NCBI RefSeq assembly: GCF_000350225.1
Contig: NW_005178810.1
Location: forward strand, 92,464 to 156,463
Origin: Chondrus crispus
Taxonomy: Eukaryota; Rhodophyta; Florideophyceae; Gigartinales; Gigartinaceae
Length of the DNA: 64,000 bases
Direction: 5' to 3'
Position 1 is the first letter of the stretch. Every line of letters starts with the position of its first letter. The notes beneath the pieces were generated by a model that searched no databases, was not told the origin of the DNA, and saw only the letters and a list, made by a program, of their open reading frames with translations. Positions 30,486 through 41,509 of the stretch are shown here, in pieces. The position numbers were made by a program, and so were the translations under genes.

Positions 30486-32612
30486 ATGTCATTCCGGAAG
30501 GAAGGCGAGGAGCCGCTCAAGGCTATAGTCTTCGCAGACGGCTGCGGTACAATCCACGACCAGTCCCTCGCGCCTACAGACAAGTTGCTTAACATTCCTA
30601 TTTTATCCTGGCAACTTTCAACTTTAGCGCGCTATGGCGTCAAAGAAGCTATCGTTCTCTCATCGACACCAATCAAATCTCTTTTCGAGGACCCCCTTGG
30701 TCGCATGAAGGTTACTCCGGTTTCATCTCCAGCCTGGAATGGAGAGGGCGATGCCATTCGCGAAGTAGAAAGTCGCGACGGAATGCGACCAGTTGATGAT
30801 TTTGTGCTTGTTCAACAAGGCACCGTTTTCAACGTGGATGTTGCGAAGCTGGCCGCCGAGCACAAGCGTAGGAAGGATTTGGATCGCAACTGGCTCATCA
30901 CTACGGCTTTTCGAAAAGGGGCCTTCTCAGCTTCGTCCGGTTTAGTAATAGCCCTCGATACTACAACCGGCACTTTGCTGAAATATGTCGAGGGTATGGA
31001 CCGAAATGGTATTCTTCTAGATGTCTACGCAGAAAATTCTGGTTTGCAAAGAGGCGGGGCAGTGGAGATCTGTTCCGATGTAATGGATGTTGGACTTGAC
31101 GTTTGCTCTCCAGACTTTCTTCTCGAATTCAGAGAAAATTTTTACTATGAGAAAGTCAGGGCCTATATCAAAGAGAAACTCGAGGGCGGTGAGGCGGAAG
31201 TATTCGGAAACCGTATGTACACATACTTTTTGAATTCAAGTTGTGGTGAATATGCTACTCGGATTCACTCTCTGGCTTCATTCATGCAAGCTACTACGGA
31301 CGCTTTGAATGGATGGCTGGCCCCGATTAGTACATTTAATGTGCAAGGTAAGTCAAGAGAAGATAAATTGCACGAATACCAGGGTCACTTTGAGGTCGAA
31401 AAGTCTGTCATTGGGAACGATGCTGCTATATCATATGGAAGCACAATACTCCAAAGCGTTATTGGGAACAACGTTACAATTGGGACTGATGTGACTGTGA
31501 GTCGTAGCATTTTGATGGATAACGTTACAATAGGGGATCGCTGTGATATCCATGGAAGCATACTGAACGCTTCATGCGCAGTAGAGGAAAGCACCTTCAT
31601 TCCGAAAAACTGTTTGTTGGATACAGGGGTATGTATAGGGCCCAACTTTCACGACATGTGTTCTCATTCCCTCATAACTTTAAAGGATCAACAGGAGTTC
31701 AGTAGCGGTGATGAAGCTGAAGATCAAGAAGACGAAGTTGAAGAAGGCAACGATGGTGTCGCGGATTCGATTGGCAAGCCAAATGGCACGGCGGAGGGTG
31801 AAGAAGTTACGAATTGGAAGACTGAACACGTCGGTAGTGGAGGAAAGGGGCTTCTCATCGATTTAGATGTGAGCATGGATTTAGATCCGTATTTTGTCCC
31901 GAATGTCCGTACGATGAACTTTGAGAGTGAGGAAGAAGATGAGCTAGAAGAGGAAGACGACAACGAAGGAGAAGACGACGAATCCAATGATTCTGAACAA
32001 AACGTCGCGGTCGGAGACCATGGTGATCTTCACGATTCCAGCGCTACTAATAATAGAGTTGTCGATGGAGTGACGCAGGACCTTGCCGATGTCAGCTTCA
32101 ACGATGCTCGTTCTGCGAATATTGACCTCCGCGTTGCAAAGTTTAATGAGGAGGTATCGGAAACAATTGAGAGAGCGTATGAAGAAGTAGTGGAAATGGA
32201 CCATACAGTTCTGGAGATCAACTCTCTGAAGCTTTCGTATGAAACTTCTCTTGTGGAGACGCAGGCAGGTGTAGTTGCGGGCGTGGCTCGATGGGCTTTG
32301 AAGTCATGTGCACCGGACAACTTGTTCGCTGGAGTCACGTCTGGACTCAGAACATACGCTCCTATTATCACAAACTTCAGCAAGGACGATGAGACACATC
32401 ATGTTGCTTTGACGGAAGGACTGGCCAAGGCACTAGGCGAGAATGGATTGCTGGTGAAGTATGTTTTGAAGGCAATGTATGACGAAGAGTTACTAACAGA
32501 TGACGCCATTCTTGAGTGGGCCGCACAAGAAGACAAACGAGTACAAGCAGGGCACGGGAATGGTAGACTGCTCTCGACGCTTGCGGATCTTTTGGTGTGG
32601 TTAGGAGACTAG
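30486..32612 (+). CDS. EIF2B5: Translation initiation factor eIF2B subunit epsilon
   Basis: 708 aa from the ATG at 30486; the open frame extends upstream without an ATG. Residues about 10-270 form the nucleotidyltransferase-like domain (LKAIVFADGCGTIHD...). Residues about 300-385 form a left-handed beta-helix of hexapeptide repeats (VIGNNVTIGTDVTV, VTIGDRCDIHGSIL). A long acidic linker follows, with DELEEEDDNEGEDDE near 480. The last 160 residues or so form the W2 HEAT-type domain, ending LLSTLADLLVWLGD. This is the catalytic subunit of the eIF2 guanine-nucleotide exchange factor in the cytosol. No intron is needed. It converges on the DUF218 gene, 27 bp between stops. Confidence 0.93.
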   Translation: MSFRKEGEEPLKAIVFADGCGTIHDQSLAPTDKLLNIPILSWQLSTLARYGVKEAIVLSSTPIKSLFEDPLGRMKVTPVSSPAWNGEGDAIREVESRDGMRPVDDFVLVQQGTVFNVDVAKLAAEHKRRKDLDRNWLITTAFRKGAFSASSGLVIALDTTTGTLLKYVEGMDRNGILLDVYAENSGLQRGGAVEICSDVMDVGLDVCSPDFLLEFRENFYYEKVRAYIKEKLEGGEAEVFGNRMYTYFLNSSCGEYATRIHSLASFMQATTDALNGWLAPISTFNVQGKSREDKLHEYQGHFEVEKSVIGNDAAISYGSTILQSVIGNNVTIGTDVTVSRSILMDNVTIGDRCDIHGSILNASCAVEESTFIPKNCLLDTGVCIGPNFHDMCSHSLITLKDQQEFSSGDEAEDQEDEVEEGNDGVADSIGKPNGTAEGEEVTNWKTEHVGSGGKGLLIDLDVSMDLDPYFVPNVRTMNFESEEEDELEEEDDNEGEDDESNDSEQNVAVGDHGDLHDSSATNNRVVDGVTQDLADVSFNDARSANIDLRVAKFNEEVSETIERAYEEVVEMDHTVLEINSLKLSYETSLVETQAGVVAGVARWALKSCAPDNLFAGVTSGLRTYAPIITNFSKDDETHHVALTEGLAKALGENGLLVKYVLKAMYDEELLTDDAILEWAAQEDKRVQAGHGNGRLLSTLADLLVWLGD

Positions 32613-32639
32613 GAATATAGAGTACGGAAGGGATCGTGG

Positions 32640-33548
32640 CTACAGCCACGGAACATCCTTCTCTGCCAGTCTGGTTGGTCCTTTCCATGTAAGGATGAAT
32701 GCTAATTCCGGACAACTTGTAGAGTAGCCGTGTTGTCTCCGGTATGGATTTCGGGCTTGCTTCTTCCTGCCAAGGCCCCCGCTAGAAGAACCACAACCGT
32801 AGGGATCTTCCTTGAATTGTTCAAGCGTGCGTGATTCCGCGGCCTCTGCTGGTAAGAGGCTATCCGGGTTACCGACACCGAAGAATTGGTATTTTGATGT
32901 AGGCCAATGGATGGATCTAGCGTGCAACTGGAATCGCTCCTTTTTAAAGGCCCAGCTGATTATGGTGAGCTTTTCTGGAAACCTTCCGACGCATTCCTTG
33001 AAACGAGCAATGGAATACAAGACATTGTCAAAAGAGTCCCGCGAAAACTCTTCGGTTGTGACCCTCGATCGGACGTCGTGCATTCCCCAGAAATCAAAGG
33101 CAGTTGCTACATCGTGGTATCCTTGTGCTTCGGACAGAATGTGAGGAAAGCGAGTCTGACCGCCGGAGAATATCAGCAAACTATCTCTGGCCTTAGATGC
33201 GAGCGTGACCCCTGATGCGACATGGGACACGAAGTATTTACTTTCTCCTTTCTGGAACGGAAGCAGAGACCAATTTTCATCAGTGGTGGCCAGGTGGGCA
33301 GGGTTGAGCGTTGGACCTCCATGATAAATTGCGTGTCCACAGACGACTATAGCGGACCTGAGCGGACTCCAATCTGGACTTGACATTGAATAGAAATGAG
33401 CTGGTGTGCCTTTGATTTTTGTCGTCTGTTGACAGACGGCTTGCAAACCGAATGCCTGATCTATCTCGTATCGGGACGTTACGAAGCTTTGCAGAAACCT
33501 ACAGAACGAGGAGTGGAACGGACTACTTGCGCGTTCTAAACCGAGCAT
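32640..33548 (-). CDS. DUF218 family protein
   Basis: 302 aa from the ATG at 33548, or 249 aa if the internal ATG of MSSPDWSP is used. The core has the eukaryotic DUF218 pattern: AIVVCGHAIYHGG, SLLIFSGGQTR, SEAQGY, a TTEEFSRDSFDNVLYSI block, and FKKERFQLHARSIHWP near the C-terminal third. The function of the family is not established. The N-terminal 50 residues are not conserved-looking and could be a targeting region or a wrong start. Single exon, convergent with eIF2B-epsilon. Confidence 0.82.
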   Translation of the reverse strand: MLGLERASSPFHSSFCRFLQSFVTSRYEIDQAFGLQAVCQQTTKIKGTPAHFYSMSSPDWSPLRSAIVVCGHAIYHGGPTLNPAHLATTDENWSLLPFQKGESKYFVSHVASGVTLASKARDSLLIFSGGQTRFPHILSEAQGYHDVATAFDFWGMHDVRSRVTTEEFSRDSFDNVLYSIARFKECVGRFPEKLTIISWAFKKERFQLHARSIHWPTSKYQFFGVGNPDSLLPAEAAESRTLEQFKEDPYGCGSSSGGLGRKKQARNPYRRQHGYSTSCPELAFILTWKGPTRLAEKDVPWL

Positions 33549-34325
33549 ATATTCTTTTGGCCCTTGACTACAGCAGTAGAAGATAGTGACACGGTTGTCG
33601 AATTTGATGACAAGTACGTGTGGTGTATGAGCAGAGGCGAATTCTGAATCAATTCTTGGTTCTGAGTTCTGAATTGGATAAACCCGCCATGAATTTCACT
33701 CTCCTCTTATCATACTGTACTCGAAATGGCTCATACGAGAATACTGGTGCCTGTCCCACCTCTGAATCAGCGGACAGCGAAAGAGAAGGCGAGCGAGAGA
33801 ATGAGTGTCCGGGTATTTCTTCTGCGCCGGATAAAGCTGCTGAAATAAGTACCCTCAAAGGAGTCCCTGTCCGTCCATATCGGCCTACTGCAAAAGACAC
33901 TGCGCCGAAAGGCCTGCACCCGTAGGATTTCCATTGGCGGACGTTAGGATATCTTCATCGCCGGCAGGCGTGTCGAAAGAATCTGCGATCCTGCAATTAT
34001 ACAGTGACATAAAAATGACTGTGCGTACAAGATGCTGTAGAGTCCGGTCAATCGTGTCTTTCATTTCGCTGTAGTATCGTGAAAAGCGGACGTGATGGCA
34101 AGCAGACAGGAAAAAAGAAGCAAAGTCAGCGCGGGTGAATCAAGAAGTGACAGGCGTAGTGCCCAGGTATTTTTGCTGATTTTTTCTTCTTCAGACGTAC
34201 ACTGGACCGCACAGGGCGACGATGCACGCGCCGTCACCAAAGCCGTTTGCAAACTTGACGATTCTTGTTAAGGGGACAAATAAACGAAGAGGCGGTGCAC
34301 AGGGGTAAATGAAACAGAGATATTG
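33549..34325. other. Intergenic, no gene seen
   Basis: Short ORFs only, between the start of the DUF218 gene and the 3' end of the next minus-strand gene. Confidence 0.5.
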
Positions 34326-35186
34326 TCAGAGAAGGCACTGCAGTGAAAATGAAGGGGAATAGAAATCGAGAAGGCGGACTGACCCTCTTCCTATGCCTTT
34401 TGAAGCTGAGTACTCGACCTGAATCAAGTCCGGGGCTACAAACACAGGCGACGTAGTAACAGTAACCGCCGACATAACCTGCAAGCGGTCTGTTTCGACC
34501 AGGGCGTTTACGGCCTCGCTAGCCGGCACTGTCCGCACATAGCCGACAGCCATATCGGTAAACAAACAAAAGCAATCCGGCATCCTGATAGCCGCCCAAC
34601 CATCCGGGACGACAAGCGAAATGCACCCGTCGTTACATTTGACACCATCGGGTATTTCAGCTCCCATCGGAACCAAATCGCCGCAGCTATGCTTGGTGAG
34701 AGTGTCGACATCAGCGGAGGCTAGCGCCGGGCTTCTAGTAATAGACTCCGGAGCGACTGTGGCGGCTGCGTACTCTGCAATTCTGCAGTCTGCCTCGGAG
34801 ATTTCGGGGACGTCAGGCTGATCTGCGTTGTTTTCCCACGAAGAATCAGTGGGGTCTCGTCGAAGAATCTTATCTTTGATAGAGCGGCCCATTCGCGAGG
34901 CGGCGAGGCGGAGGGAACTGGTTCCGGAGGAGGAGGAGGGGGCTTCGTGCATGACTTCCGAACCGTAGGATGAGCGTTCAAAAAGCTTAAAGCGGCTCGA
35001 CGCGTCATCTTGGACATGATCGAGCGGGGTGGCCGAGCGCTCGCCAAAGGGCGGGACGAAAAGCGAAGAACTGCCGTCCGGCGCATTTGAGTGCGTGGAG
35101 GACGGTTGAGTGTTGGTGGACGGGGGTGGCGGGGCGCGATTCAGGGACAGTTTGCGCCTCGCGCGGAATCGTTCACGTAGACCCAT
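34326..35186 (-). CDS. Ser/Pro-rich protein of unknown function
   Basis: 286 aa from an ATG. The first 120 residues are low-complexity, rich in Ser, Pro and Arg (LSLNRAPPPPSTN, EAPSSSSGTSSLRL), with a basic start MGLRERFRARRK. Residues about 175-286 look folded, with hydrophobic strands (GCISLVVPDGWAAIRMPDC, MAVGYVRTVPASEAV) and a tail QVEYSASKGIGRG. No family recognised. It is divergent from the PNPase gene, with about 370 bp between start codons that must hold both promoters. Confidence 0.6.
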   Translation of the reverse strand: MGLRERFRARRKLSLNRAPPPPSTNTQPSSTHSNAPDGSSSLFVPPFGERSATPLDHVQDDASSRFKLFERSSYGSEVMHEAPSSSSGTSSLRLAASRMGRSIKDKILRRDPTDSSWENNADQPDVPEISEADCRIAEYAAATVAPESITRSPALASADVDTLTKHSCGDLVPMGAEIPDGVKCNDGCISLVVPDGWAAIRMPDCFCLFTDMAVGYVRTVPASEAVNALVETDRLQVMSAVTVTTSPVFVAPDLIQVEYSASKGIGRGSVRLLDFYSPSFSLQCLL

Positions 35187-35553
35187 AGGTGGAGGTGGGA
35201 ATCAGTCGGGGGTGCTTCACTTTTGTGAAGCACGGCGGGGTTGTTGCCCGGAGTAGAGTCGAGAGGTGGGGACCAAATGCAAAGTGAGTTCGTACTCCAG
35301 CAATGTTTCGATGCGCCCCGTGTTTCCCACGGTGCATCTAGTGTAAGCACAGCATACCCCCGTTTCATTGGCTGTATACTGTACATCACCAACTTAGATC
35401 GATCGCTCCTTGCATCCCGCCACTTATGATCGCAGCACGACGACGCCCGCCTTCTTTCGCCACATCTTCTTCCTCGCCAAACGCATCTCGGCAGCGCTAC
35501 CCCTCCCATCCCCCTCCCATCACCCTCCCCCCTGCTGCACCCCGCCCACTGCC

Positions 35554-38034
35554 ATGTGGGGGCGCGTACTCGCCGCAGCCGCCACAGGCGTCTCTGCCAC
35601 GTTACCCAGCCTTCGCGGCCGTGCCTCCACGCTCCCCGCCCTCCCGCTCACGCTCACGTCGGGCCGTCTCGCCCGCCTCGCGCCCTCCTCCGCCGTGCTC
35701 ACCGCGTCCGAGACCACCATTCTCGCCACCATCTCCCACAGCCCCCCTTCCTCCTCCCCACCTTCCTTCACCCCTCTCTTGGTCGACTTCCGCGTCAAAG
35801 CCGCCGCTGTCGGCGTCATCCCTGGCACCTGGGCGCGCCGTGAGCTCCAGCCCGCTATCCAGGAAACCCTCGTCGCCCGTCTCATCGACCGCGCCCTGCG
35901 CCCGGCCCTCGCCCCACCGGGCGCCGCCCTGCCGCCCACGCAGCTCACCGTGTCCGTGCTGTCCTCGGTCAAGGCACCGCAGGCACCGGTCGACGCCCTC
36001 GCCGTCAACGCCGCAGCGGCCGCTGTGGCGGCATCCGCGGTCGAGTGGGCCGGCCCTGTTGCTGCCGCTCGAGTTGCCCTCGTGGATGGCGTCCCGGTTC
36101 CGTTCCCTCCGGAGAGCATGCTCCATCGTGCCACGCTCTCTGTCTTTGTTGCGGCAAATGCCACTGGCAACTTGCTCTCCATGACCGTGCAATCGCTTCG
36201 CGGCGCCGTTCCGCAGGAGGCAGTCATGGAGACTGTTCAAGCGGCTGTGTCTACTGCCCAAACTTTGGCTGAATTGCAGACAGAGTTTCGGGAAAAAGTC
36301 CGCCACATGCGCGAGCGAGAAGGGCACAGCGCATTTCCGAGGCAGATGCCGCGCCCAGCGAGGCGGACTGAGAACTTCTATGAGCCGTTGGCAAAGGCTG
36401 ATGCCGACAAAGTGTATGAGGTGGCGTCGCGGGTCTACCGTGACGCATTTCTCGAGTGTCGCCAATTTCCTGGTAAAGCGCACCGCGCGGCTGTTTTGAC
36501 TGAGGCCCAACAGTCTATTGTCGATCACTTCCCAGATCTGACGCTAGAGCCGGTTCTTGAGGAGGCACGGCGTGCGTCCAGGGAGACATATAGAGAGGTT
36601 TTGCTGCGGGATAAATTGAGGATGGATGGGCGTCGTTTCGATGAACTGCGCACAATCCGCTGTGAGACCAGGGTGCTCCCAGGGGATGTACATGGGAGCG
36701 CGCTGTTTGAAAGGGGAGACACCCAAGTATTGGCATGCTCAACTGTTGGTCTAAAATCACAAGCTATGCGAACGGAAGAATACGTCGTGGGCGGTGGAGA
36801 GTGGAAGAGCTTTTTCGTGCATTACTCGTTCCCGCCATACTCGACAGGCGAGTATGGGAGATTTGCCGGGTCTTCCAGTCGAAGAGAGGTGGGACATAGC
36901 ATGCTGGCAGAACAGGCGCTTCGGCCGCTCCTTAATTTCTCATGCGATACAAAAGCGAACGAGCAATTGCTATCGAGTACTAACAATAAGAGTCGAGAAG
37001 AGGATGAAGAAAACTCGTATCCTTATTCTCATCGCCTGTCCGCTGAGGTCCTCGCCTCTGACGGCTCCAGTTCAATGGCTACGGTTTGTGCTGGATCGAT
37101 GGCATTGATGGATTCTGGGGCACCCCTGGAGGACGCAGTGGCTGGGGTGGCTATGGGCGTCGTCCGCGGTCCAAACTTTGCAGTTGGCGATGCGTCCGAT
37201 TACACAGTTTTGACAGATATTCTTGGATCCGAGGATCATTTCGGAGACATGGACATGAAGGTGACCGGGACAAGATCTGGGGTTACTGCTTGCCAGTTGG
37301 ATGTGAAGCCTCATGATGGATTACCTGTGGATGTAGTCCAAAATGCCCTGCGCAATGCGTCATTGGCTCTTTCAAAGATTCTTGATGAAATGGGCGCAGT
37401 GTGCCCGGTTGAGCCTCGAAGCTTTCCAGAAAATGCCCCACGAGCCTTTGAGGTGCCGGTCGATATGTCAGTAGCAGTGAAAACACTTATGAAGGACCGA
37501 GCGCTTGGATTGAAGCGCATCGAGGACAAGTCGGGAGCTCGCCTATTCCTTGACGGGAAAAAACAGGTCTTTAGAATCGAGGCACCGAACAAAAGTGCTT
37601 GCGACGCTGCGCAATCTTTAATTAGAGATGCACTCGGCAATTTAGATATTGGAACAAAAATGACGGCCACCGTGGATGAAATCAAGCCGTCCTATGCCGT
37701 CGTAAGAACAACTTCAGGAAGCGCCTGTGGCATTTTGCACGTATCCAAGATGCAAGTCAACCCCGCCAGTGGCTTAGCGTCAGCGGGGGTCAAAGAAGAT
37801 GGTGCCGACCCCAAATCAGAGCAAATATCGCTCGCAAAGCTCCGCTACCCCGATGTCAGGACATTGTTGTCCCGTGGGGATGTCCTCGAAGTGGTGGTCT
37901 TAGAGTCTGACCGGGCTAGAAGTGTTTTACGCTTTGGACTTGTCTCAAAACTGAAAACCACACACGCTGATCTTATCAAGTCTGAAATAGATGCTGTTCT
38001 TGCTGCGTCTGTTTCAGCGAAGGCAGCATCATGA
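35554..38034 (+). CDS. PNPT1: Polyribonucleotide nucleotidyltransferase (organellar PNPase)
   Basis: 826 aa from the ATG at 35554, preceded only by C-rich leader. The first 30 residues are Ala/Arg/Ser-rich without acids, fitting an organelle targeting peptide. The order is RNase PH core 1 (about 25-170), helical linker, RNase PH core 2 (about 350-600, with DGRRFDELRTI, DGSSSMATVCAGS and SEDHFGDMDMKVTGT), KH-like region (about 640-690) and S1 domain (about 697-790). PNPase degrades RNA from the 3' end with phosphate and adds tails. The KH region has lost the GxxG loop (ALGLKRIEDKSG), so RNA contact may rely on S1. The start of the gene is extremely GC- and C-rich. Single exon. Confidence 0.93.
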   Translation: MWGRVLAAAATGVSATLPSLRGRASTLPALPLTLTSGRLARLAPSSAVLTASETTILATISHSPPSSSPPSFTPLLVDFRVKAAAVGVIPGTWARRELQPAIQETLVARLIDRALRPALAPPGAALPPTQLTVSVLSSVKAPQAPVDALAVNAAAAAVAASAVEWAGPVAAARVALVDGVPVPFPPESMLHRATLSVFVAANATGNLLSMTVQSLRGAVPQEAVMETVQAAVSTAQTLAELQTEFREKVRHMREREGHSAFPRQMPRPARRTENFYEPLAKADADKVYEVASRVYRDAFLECRQFPGKAHRAAVLTEAQQSIVDHFPDLTLEPVLEEARRASRETYREVLLRDKLRMDGRRFDELRTIRCETRVLPGDVHGSALFERGDTQVLACSTVGLKSQAMRTEEYVVGGGEWKSFFVHYSFPPYSTGEYGRFAGSSSRREVGHSMLAEQALRPLLNFSCDTKANEQLLSSTNNKSREEDEENSYPYSHRLSAEVLASDGSSSMATVCAGSMALMDSGAPLEDAVAGVAMGVVRGPNFAVGDASDYTVLTDILGSEDHFGDMDMKVTGTRSGVTACQLDVKPHDGLPVDVVQNALRNASLALSKILDEMGAVCPVEPRSFPENAPRAFEVPVDMSVAVKTLMKDRALGLKRIEDKSGARLFLDGKKQVFRIEAPNKSACDAAQSLIRDALGNLDIGTKMTATVDEIKPSYAVVRTTSGSACGILHVSKMQVNPASGLASAGVKEDGADPKSEQISLAKLRYPDVRTLLSRGDVLEVVVLESDRARSVLRFGLVSKLKTTHADLIKSEIDAVLAASVSAKAAS

Positions 38035-38172
38035 GGACGTCTTGCATGGAATATTGTACAGAACAAACCTCCGGTCAAAAGCCGTGAGCAATAAGCTGAT
38101 ACCTAACTGGGAGCATATTCAAAAATATATAAATGTGCCTCATCAACACTCATTACCGGAAGTCATTACAGA

Positions 38173-39963
38173 CTATCGCTTTGACGCCTTCCATGAAGAG
38201 TCGGGTAACTTTGCCAACCATGGGAGTGTCTTTGCAAAATATAATCCTATCACCGCGGCGACTGGCACTAGCGCCGTCGATATGACGTAGTATCCGTCAT
38301 ACTTGACTGGACACAGAGTCCCTGCTGCTGCATCTGGCGGAATAATGCAATCTTCTCTCCAGGTCAACCGGTCCACGAGCCACAGAGTCAGAGCCTTATG
38401 CCATGTGCCCCCCATATTGCTGGAGGTGTTCAAAAGCGTGAGGTAGGATCCTGCCACATGGATGGATGAGCTTGAGACATTGAGGAAGAAGGCCCCAACG
38501 CCAACAAACATGAGGCACTCTGATGCAAAACTATACATTATAGTTATGAAGAGAATGAGAAAATAAAAAGTAGTGGAAACCACGCCTTCTTGAGCTTTCA
38601 AAAACGAAACACAAGCAGGCCCAGTAAGGCTCAGAATAAAGCGGAGCGCATAGCCGTAAAGATAGACTTCTAGCGGCGAGCGCTTAGCGACAAAATTCCC
38701 CGTCACGAGGGTTCCGATCAACGTGAACGGGGATGCCAGGACAGCCATGGAAGCCATGCTCTCTTTAGAAAATCCATGCTCTAGTAGTTTGAGGGGAGCA
38801 ACTACAAAGGCGAAGTTGAAACAAGCGTAATAGCGGATAAAAGTAGGGAGAGAAACGACAGTGCAAAGCGTGGAGGCAGGTTAGATGACTACTCCTCGTT
38901 GCAAGCAGGACGTGGTGATATAGCGAAAGACAAAAGTGCAACACGAAAACGTACCATTATCATAGGCCGAGAAGCCAAGCTTGGAAATCAAGAGCATCGA
39001 AACGAGTGAACGGACAGCCGGCTTGCGGACGACGATGAGCAGATCAGAGTAAGTGGAAGTGATGGAGTCTAGCACAGCAGAGCGTGTCTTCCGGGGATGG
39101 TCAAAATGCTCCTGGTCAAAATGGGGATCTTCGAGCTCGGCATCAGTCTTCTTGGCCGAGTGGGTCGGCGGGAGCTCCTTCTTAAAAAGGGCGATGTATA
39201 GAGTTAGAAGCAAATAATAAAGGCCTGCGGTCCTGAGGACGGAGGCGAGGTCGGCGACCGGGCCGGTTTGGTTGGAGAAAAAGATGAGCGGGCGGATGTA
39301 GTTGTCGCAAAAGGGGGCGTTGCTAAAGGCGAGGAAGAGAGTGAAGGTAGAAAAGTAGCCAATGGTGAGGCCGAGCGACTGGCATGTGCTAGCGTACGAG
39401 ACGTTTTGCTTTTGCAACATGGTGAGGCTCCAGCCATCGACGGCGATGTCCTGGGTGGCGCACATGGCCAGCAGGGTGAGGAAGACGGGAGTGAGCAGGG
39501 CGACGTTACCCTCGGCGACGGCACGGCGGATGGTGTCCGCCAGAAGGGTCATAGTGAGGCCGGCGACGAGCTGGACCGGGACGATCCAGGACTTGCGGCG
39601 GCCGAAGGAGGGGCTGTAGCACGAGTCGACGATGGGGGCGATGAGCAGCTTGAGCGAGTACGGGAGCGAGGCGAAGGAGAAGGCGGCCAGGTGGGCGTAG
39701 GAGGAGCCGCGCTCCTTGAGCAGGAACGGGATGGAGCCGAAGGCCAGGCCCATGGGCAGCCCCTGGGCCGTGTACAGCGAGATGAGCAGGAGGACCGAGT
39801 GGCGATCGCGCCACCAGTTCGGGGCGTCGGCGGAGGAGGGCTCCGGTGGCGCCATGGCGGTGGTGGGCGGCGTTGGGTCTGAGACGGAACGCGTGGACGC
39901 GGGCTTGTCCCCCGGTTGGTTCGGGAGGTGCGTGGCGGCCGAGCGGGACTTGAGGGTGGTCAT
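38173..39963 (-). CDS. SLC33A1: Acetyl-CoA transporter, SLC33A1/AT-1 type (one intron)
   Basis: Exons 39963-38955 and 38801-38173 join over a 153-bp GTACGT...TTGTAG intron to give 545 aa, rebuilding KLGFSAYDN to VAPLKLLEHGFSKES. The family marks are clear: LLLISLYTAQGLPMGL, KLLIAPIVDS, FGRRKSWIVP, ATQDIAVDGWSLTML, and near the C-terminus ASECLMFVGVGAFF and NMGGTWHKALTLWLVD, followed by a CxxP-type extracellular segment. About twelve membrane helices are expected. The family imports cytosolic acetyl-CoA into the ER/Golgi lumen. The first 70 residues are polar and rich in Pro/Ser. Convergent with the PNPase gene, 138 bp between stops. Confidence 0.92.
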
Positions 39964-40350
39964 GACAGTATGCGCGGGATGGATGATGTCGACCGGAGCC
40001 CGAGAGGATGGAGAGGGAGGGGGGCGGGAGGGAACAGAGGAGGGGAAGTAAAACGGTGGAAAAGGTTTGGAGGAGACAAAGAATTGCGTTGCTCCATAGC
40101 AACAATGTATATGGCACGTGTCCACGTAGGCGTTGAAAATGACGTGTGAGGTGTTTGTGTACGTACAGTATGTGCTGGTCGGGAAATTTTCAATATTGGA
40201 TGAGGTTGATTAGATACGTGCAGACCCGAAATGGATTCCAGATCCATATCGTTTACGCCTTGTCTACCGGCTGACGGGGACATACGCGCCGTGACAGCGG
40301 CGACAAACGCGGAAGGGCTTGGTGGGGTTCAGCGCAGTGCAAAAATTGCA

Positions 40351-40440
40351 GGGGAGATTTTGCGTTTAGTAGGGCGATCGTGGTCTTTTTTGTGGCAAAA
40401 AGGGGGTGAAATGGCTTTTCTTGTAGTGTTGAGGGGGTGA
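40351..40440 (+). repeat. MULE terminal repeat, left copy (L)
   Basis: GCGTTTAGTAGGGCGATCG and the following 60 bp, including TGTGGCAAAA and GGGGGTGAAATGGCTTT, recur inverted at 46157-46081 and, less well, directly at 42417-42487. The leading GGGGAGATTTT is shared only with the middle copy. A block matching the continuation of the middle copy (CCACGCCGATGTGGCCCC) follows at about 40652-40670. Confidence 0.75.
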
Positions 40441-40963
40441 ATGGCGCGAATTTGTTGCACAAGGGGGGCGAAGGGAAGAATATCAGTAGTATGTTAGACC
40501 CGACCACTGAAATGTCGCCTTTGGTCACCCGTCCCAAACAACACAATTGGGATTCTTCGCCCGTGTAGTAGTCCAAAATGGCAAGTAATCGAGCTATTAA
40601 ACTCAACATTTCTAGAACACGGATACTGTAGGGACAATTAATCTCGTGATCGGCCACGCCGATGTGGCCCCATTATCGACTGTTTCAACCTCCACAATAC
40701 GCCACAGCATCACGTTTGTTACGTTACTCCGTGTCCAGCGAAGGGGGAGTAAAATGTACAAATGCGCTGCACAAAGCGGCGGGAGCAAGTTTCGAGTGCA
40801 CTCACGTTGGCCGCTTGGCTCAACATGACCGTCTCCGCAAAACATCCCAGCGTGGAGCCTTTTATTCTCCCGTTCAGTATGGTGTACACGGCTGCTGATA
40901 TCCACCACGCCGCAGTAATTGCCAGGCAGTCAAGTTTTGTCGAGTTGTGGGCGATACAGCCTT

Positions 40964-41476
40964 TCATACAGCCTTTCCTGTTGCGTCCACAATGATGATT
41001 TCACATCCGTTAACTGCTTGTCCACAAGCCCCTGGGCGAAAATCAATCTCTTTGCTCGCATCATGCGCCGCTTCCCTGTCCCAGTCCTCGTTGCCGGCCT
41101 GGCGCGCGGCGCGCGCGGCGGCGAAGGTGGCGACGAGGCCCAGCAGCTCCAGGAGGCGGCTCGAGGCCCACGGGCTCAGCGTGCGGTACGCCCACGAATA
41201 GGCGCGGTAGTCGTCCGGGCGGTAGTCTGGCAGCGACATGAGCGCGTCCATGCGGCAGTCCTGCTCCGCGAGGAACGGGTACTTGGCGTGGAGCAGCGCG
41301 CGCGTGTCGTCGGACAGGCGCGCGCGGGGCGGCTCCGATGCAAGCGAGGCGACTTGTGTCACACATTCTTGCCTTGGGACGGCGCCTCGCTCTTCATTAT
41401 AAAAAGCCCTGAGACCACCCTCCCTCCTCCCCTGATGCTCACCAACTCGTATCCAGCATTTAAACGTTAATTTCAC
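40964..41476 (-). other. GC-rich minus-strand open frame, possible captured exon
   Basis: 170 open codons with strongly biased third positions but no ATG at the start. Part of the translation (LSDDTRALLHAKYPFLAEQ, AYSWAYRTLSPWASS) looks protein-like. I recognise no family. Lying between MULE terminal repeats, it may be a captured piece of a host gene. Confidence 0.35.
41398..41405 (+). promoter_or_regulatory. TATA box of the secreted protein gene
   Basis: TATAAAAA lies 112 nt upstream of the ATG at 41510, a usual core promoter distance. Confidence 0.6.
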
Positions 41477-41509
41477 TCATAACTCCAACTCTCCAACCGA
41501 CCTCACGCA

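Noticed and set aside
35520..36528. Long minus-strand ORFs opposite PNPase
   Set aside because: GC-rich third positions of the PNPase gene leave the reverse frames open; they show no domain.
39268..39882. 204-codon plus-strand ORF opposite the acetyl-CoA transporter
   Set aside because: Gly/Glu/Val-rich shadow of the transporter exon, with no start context or motif.
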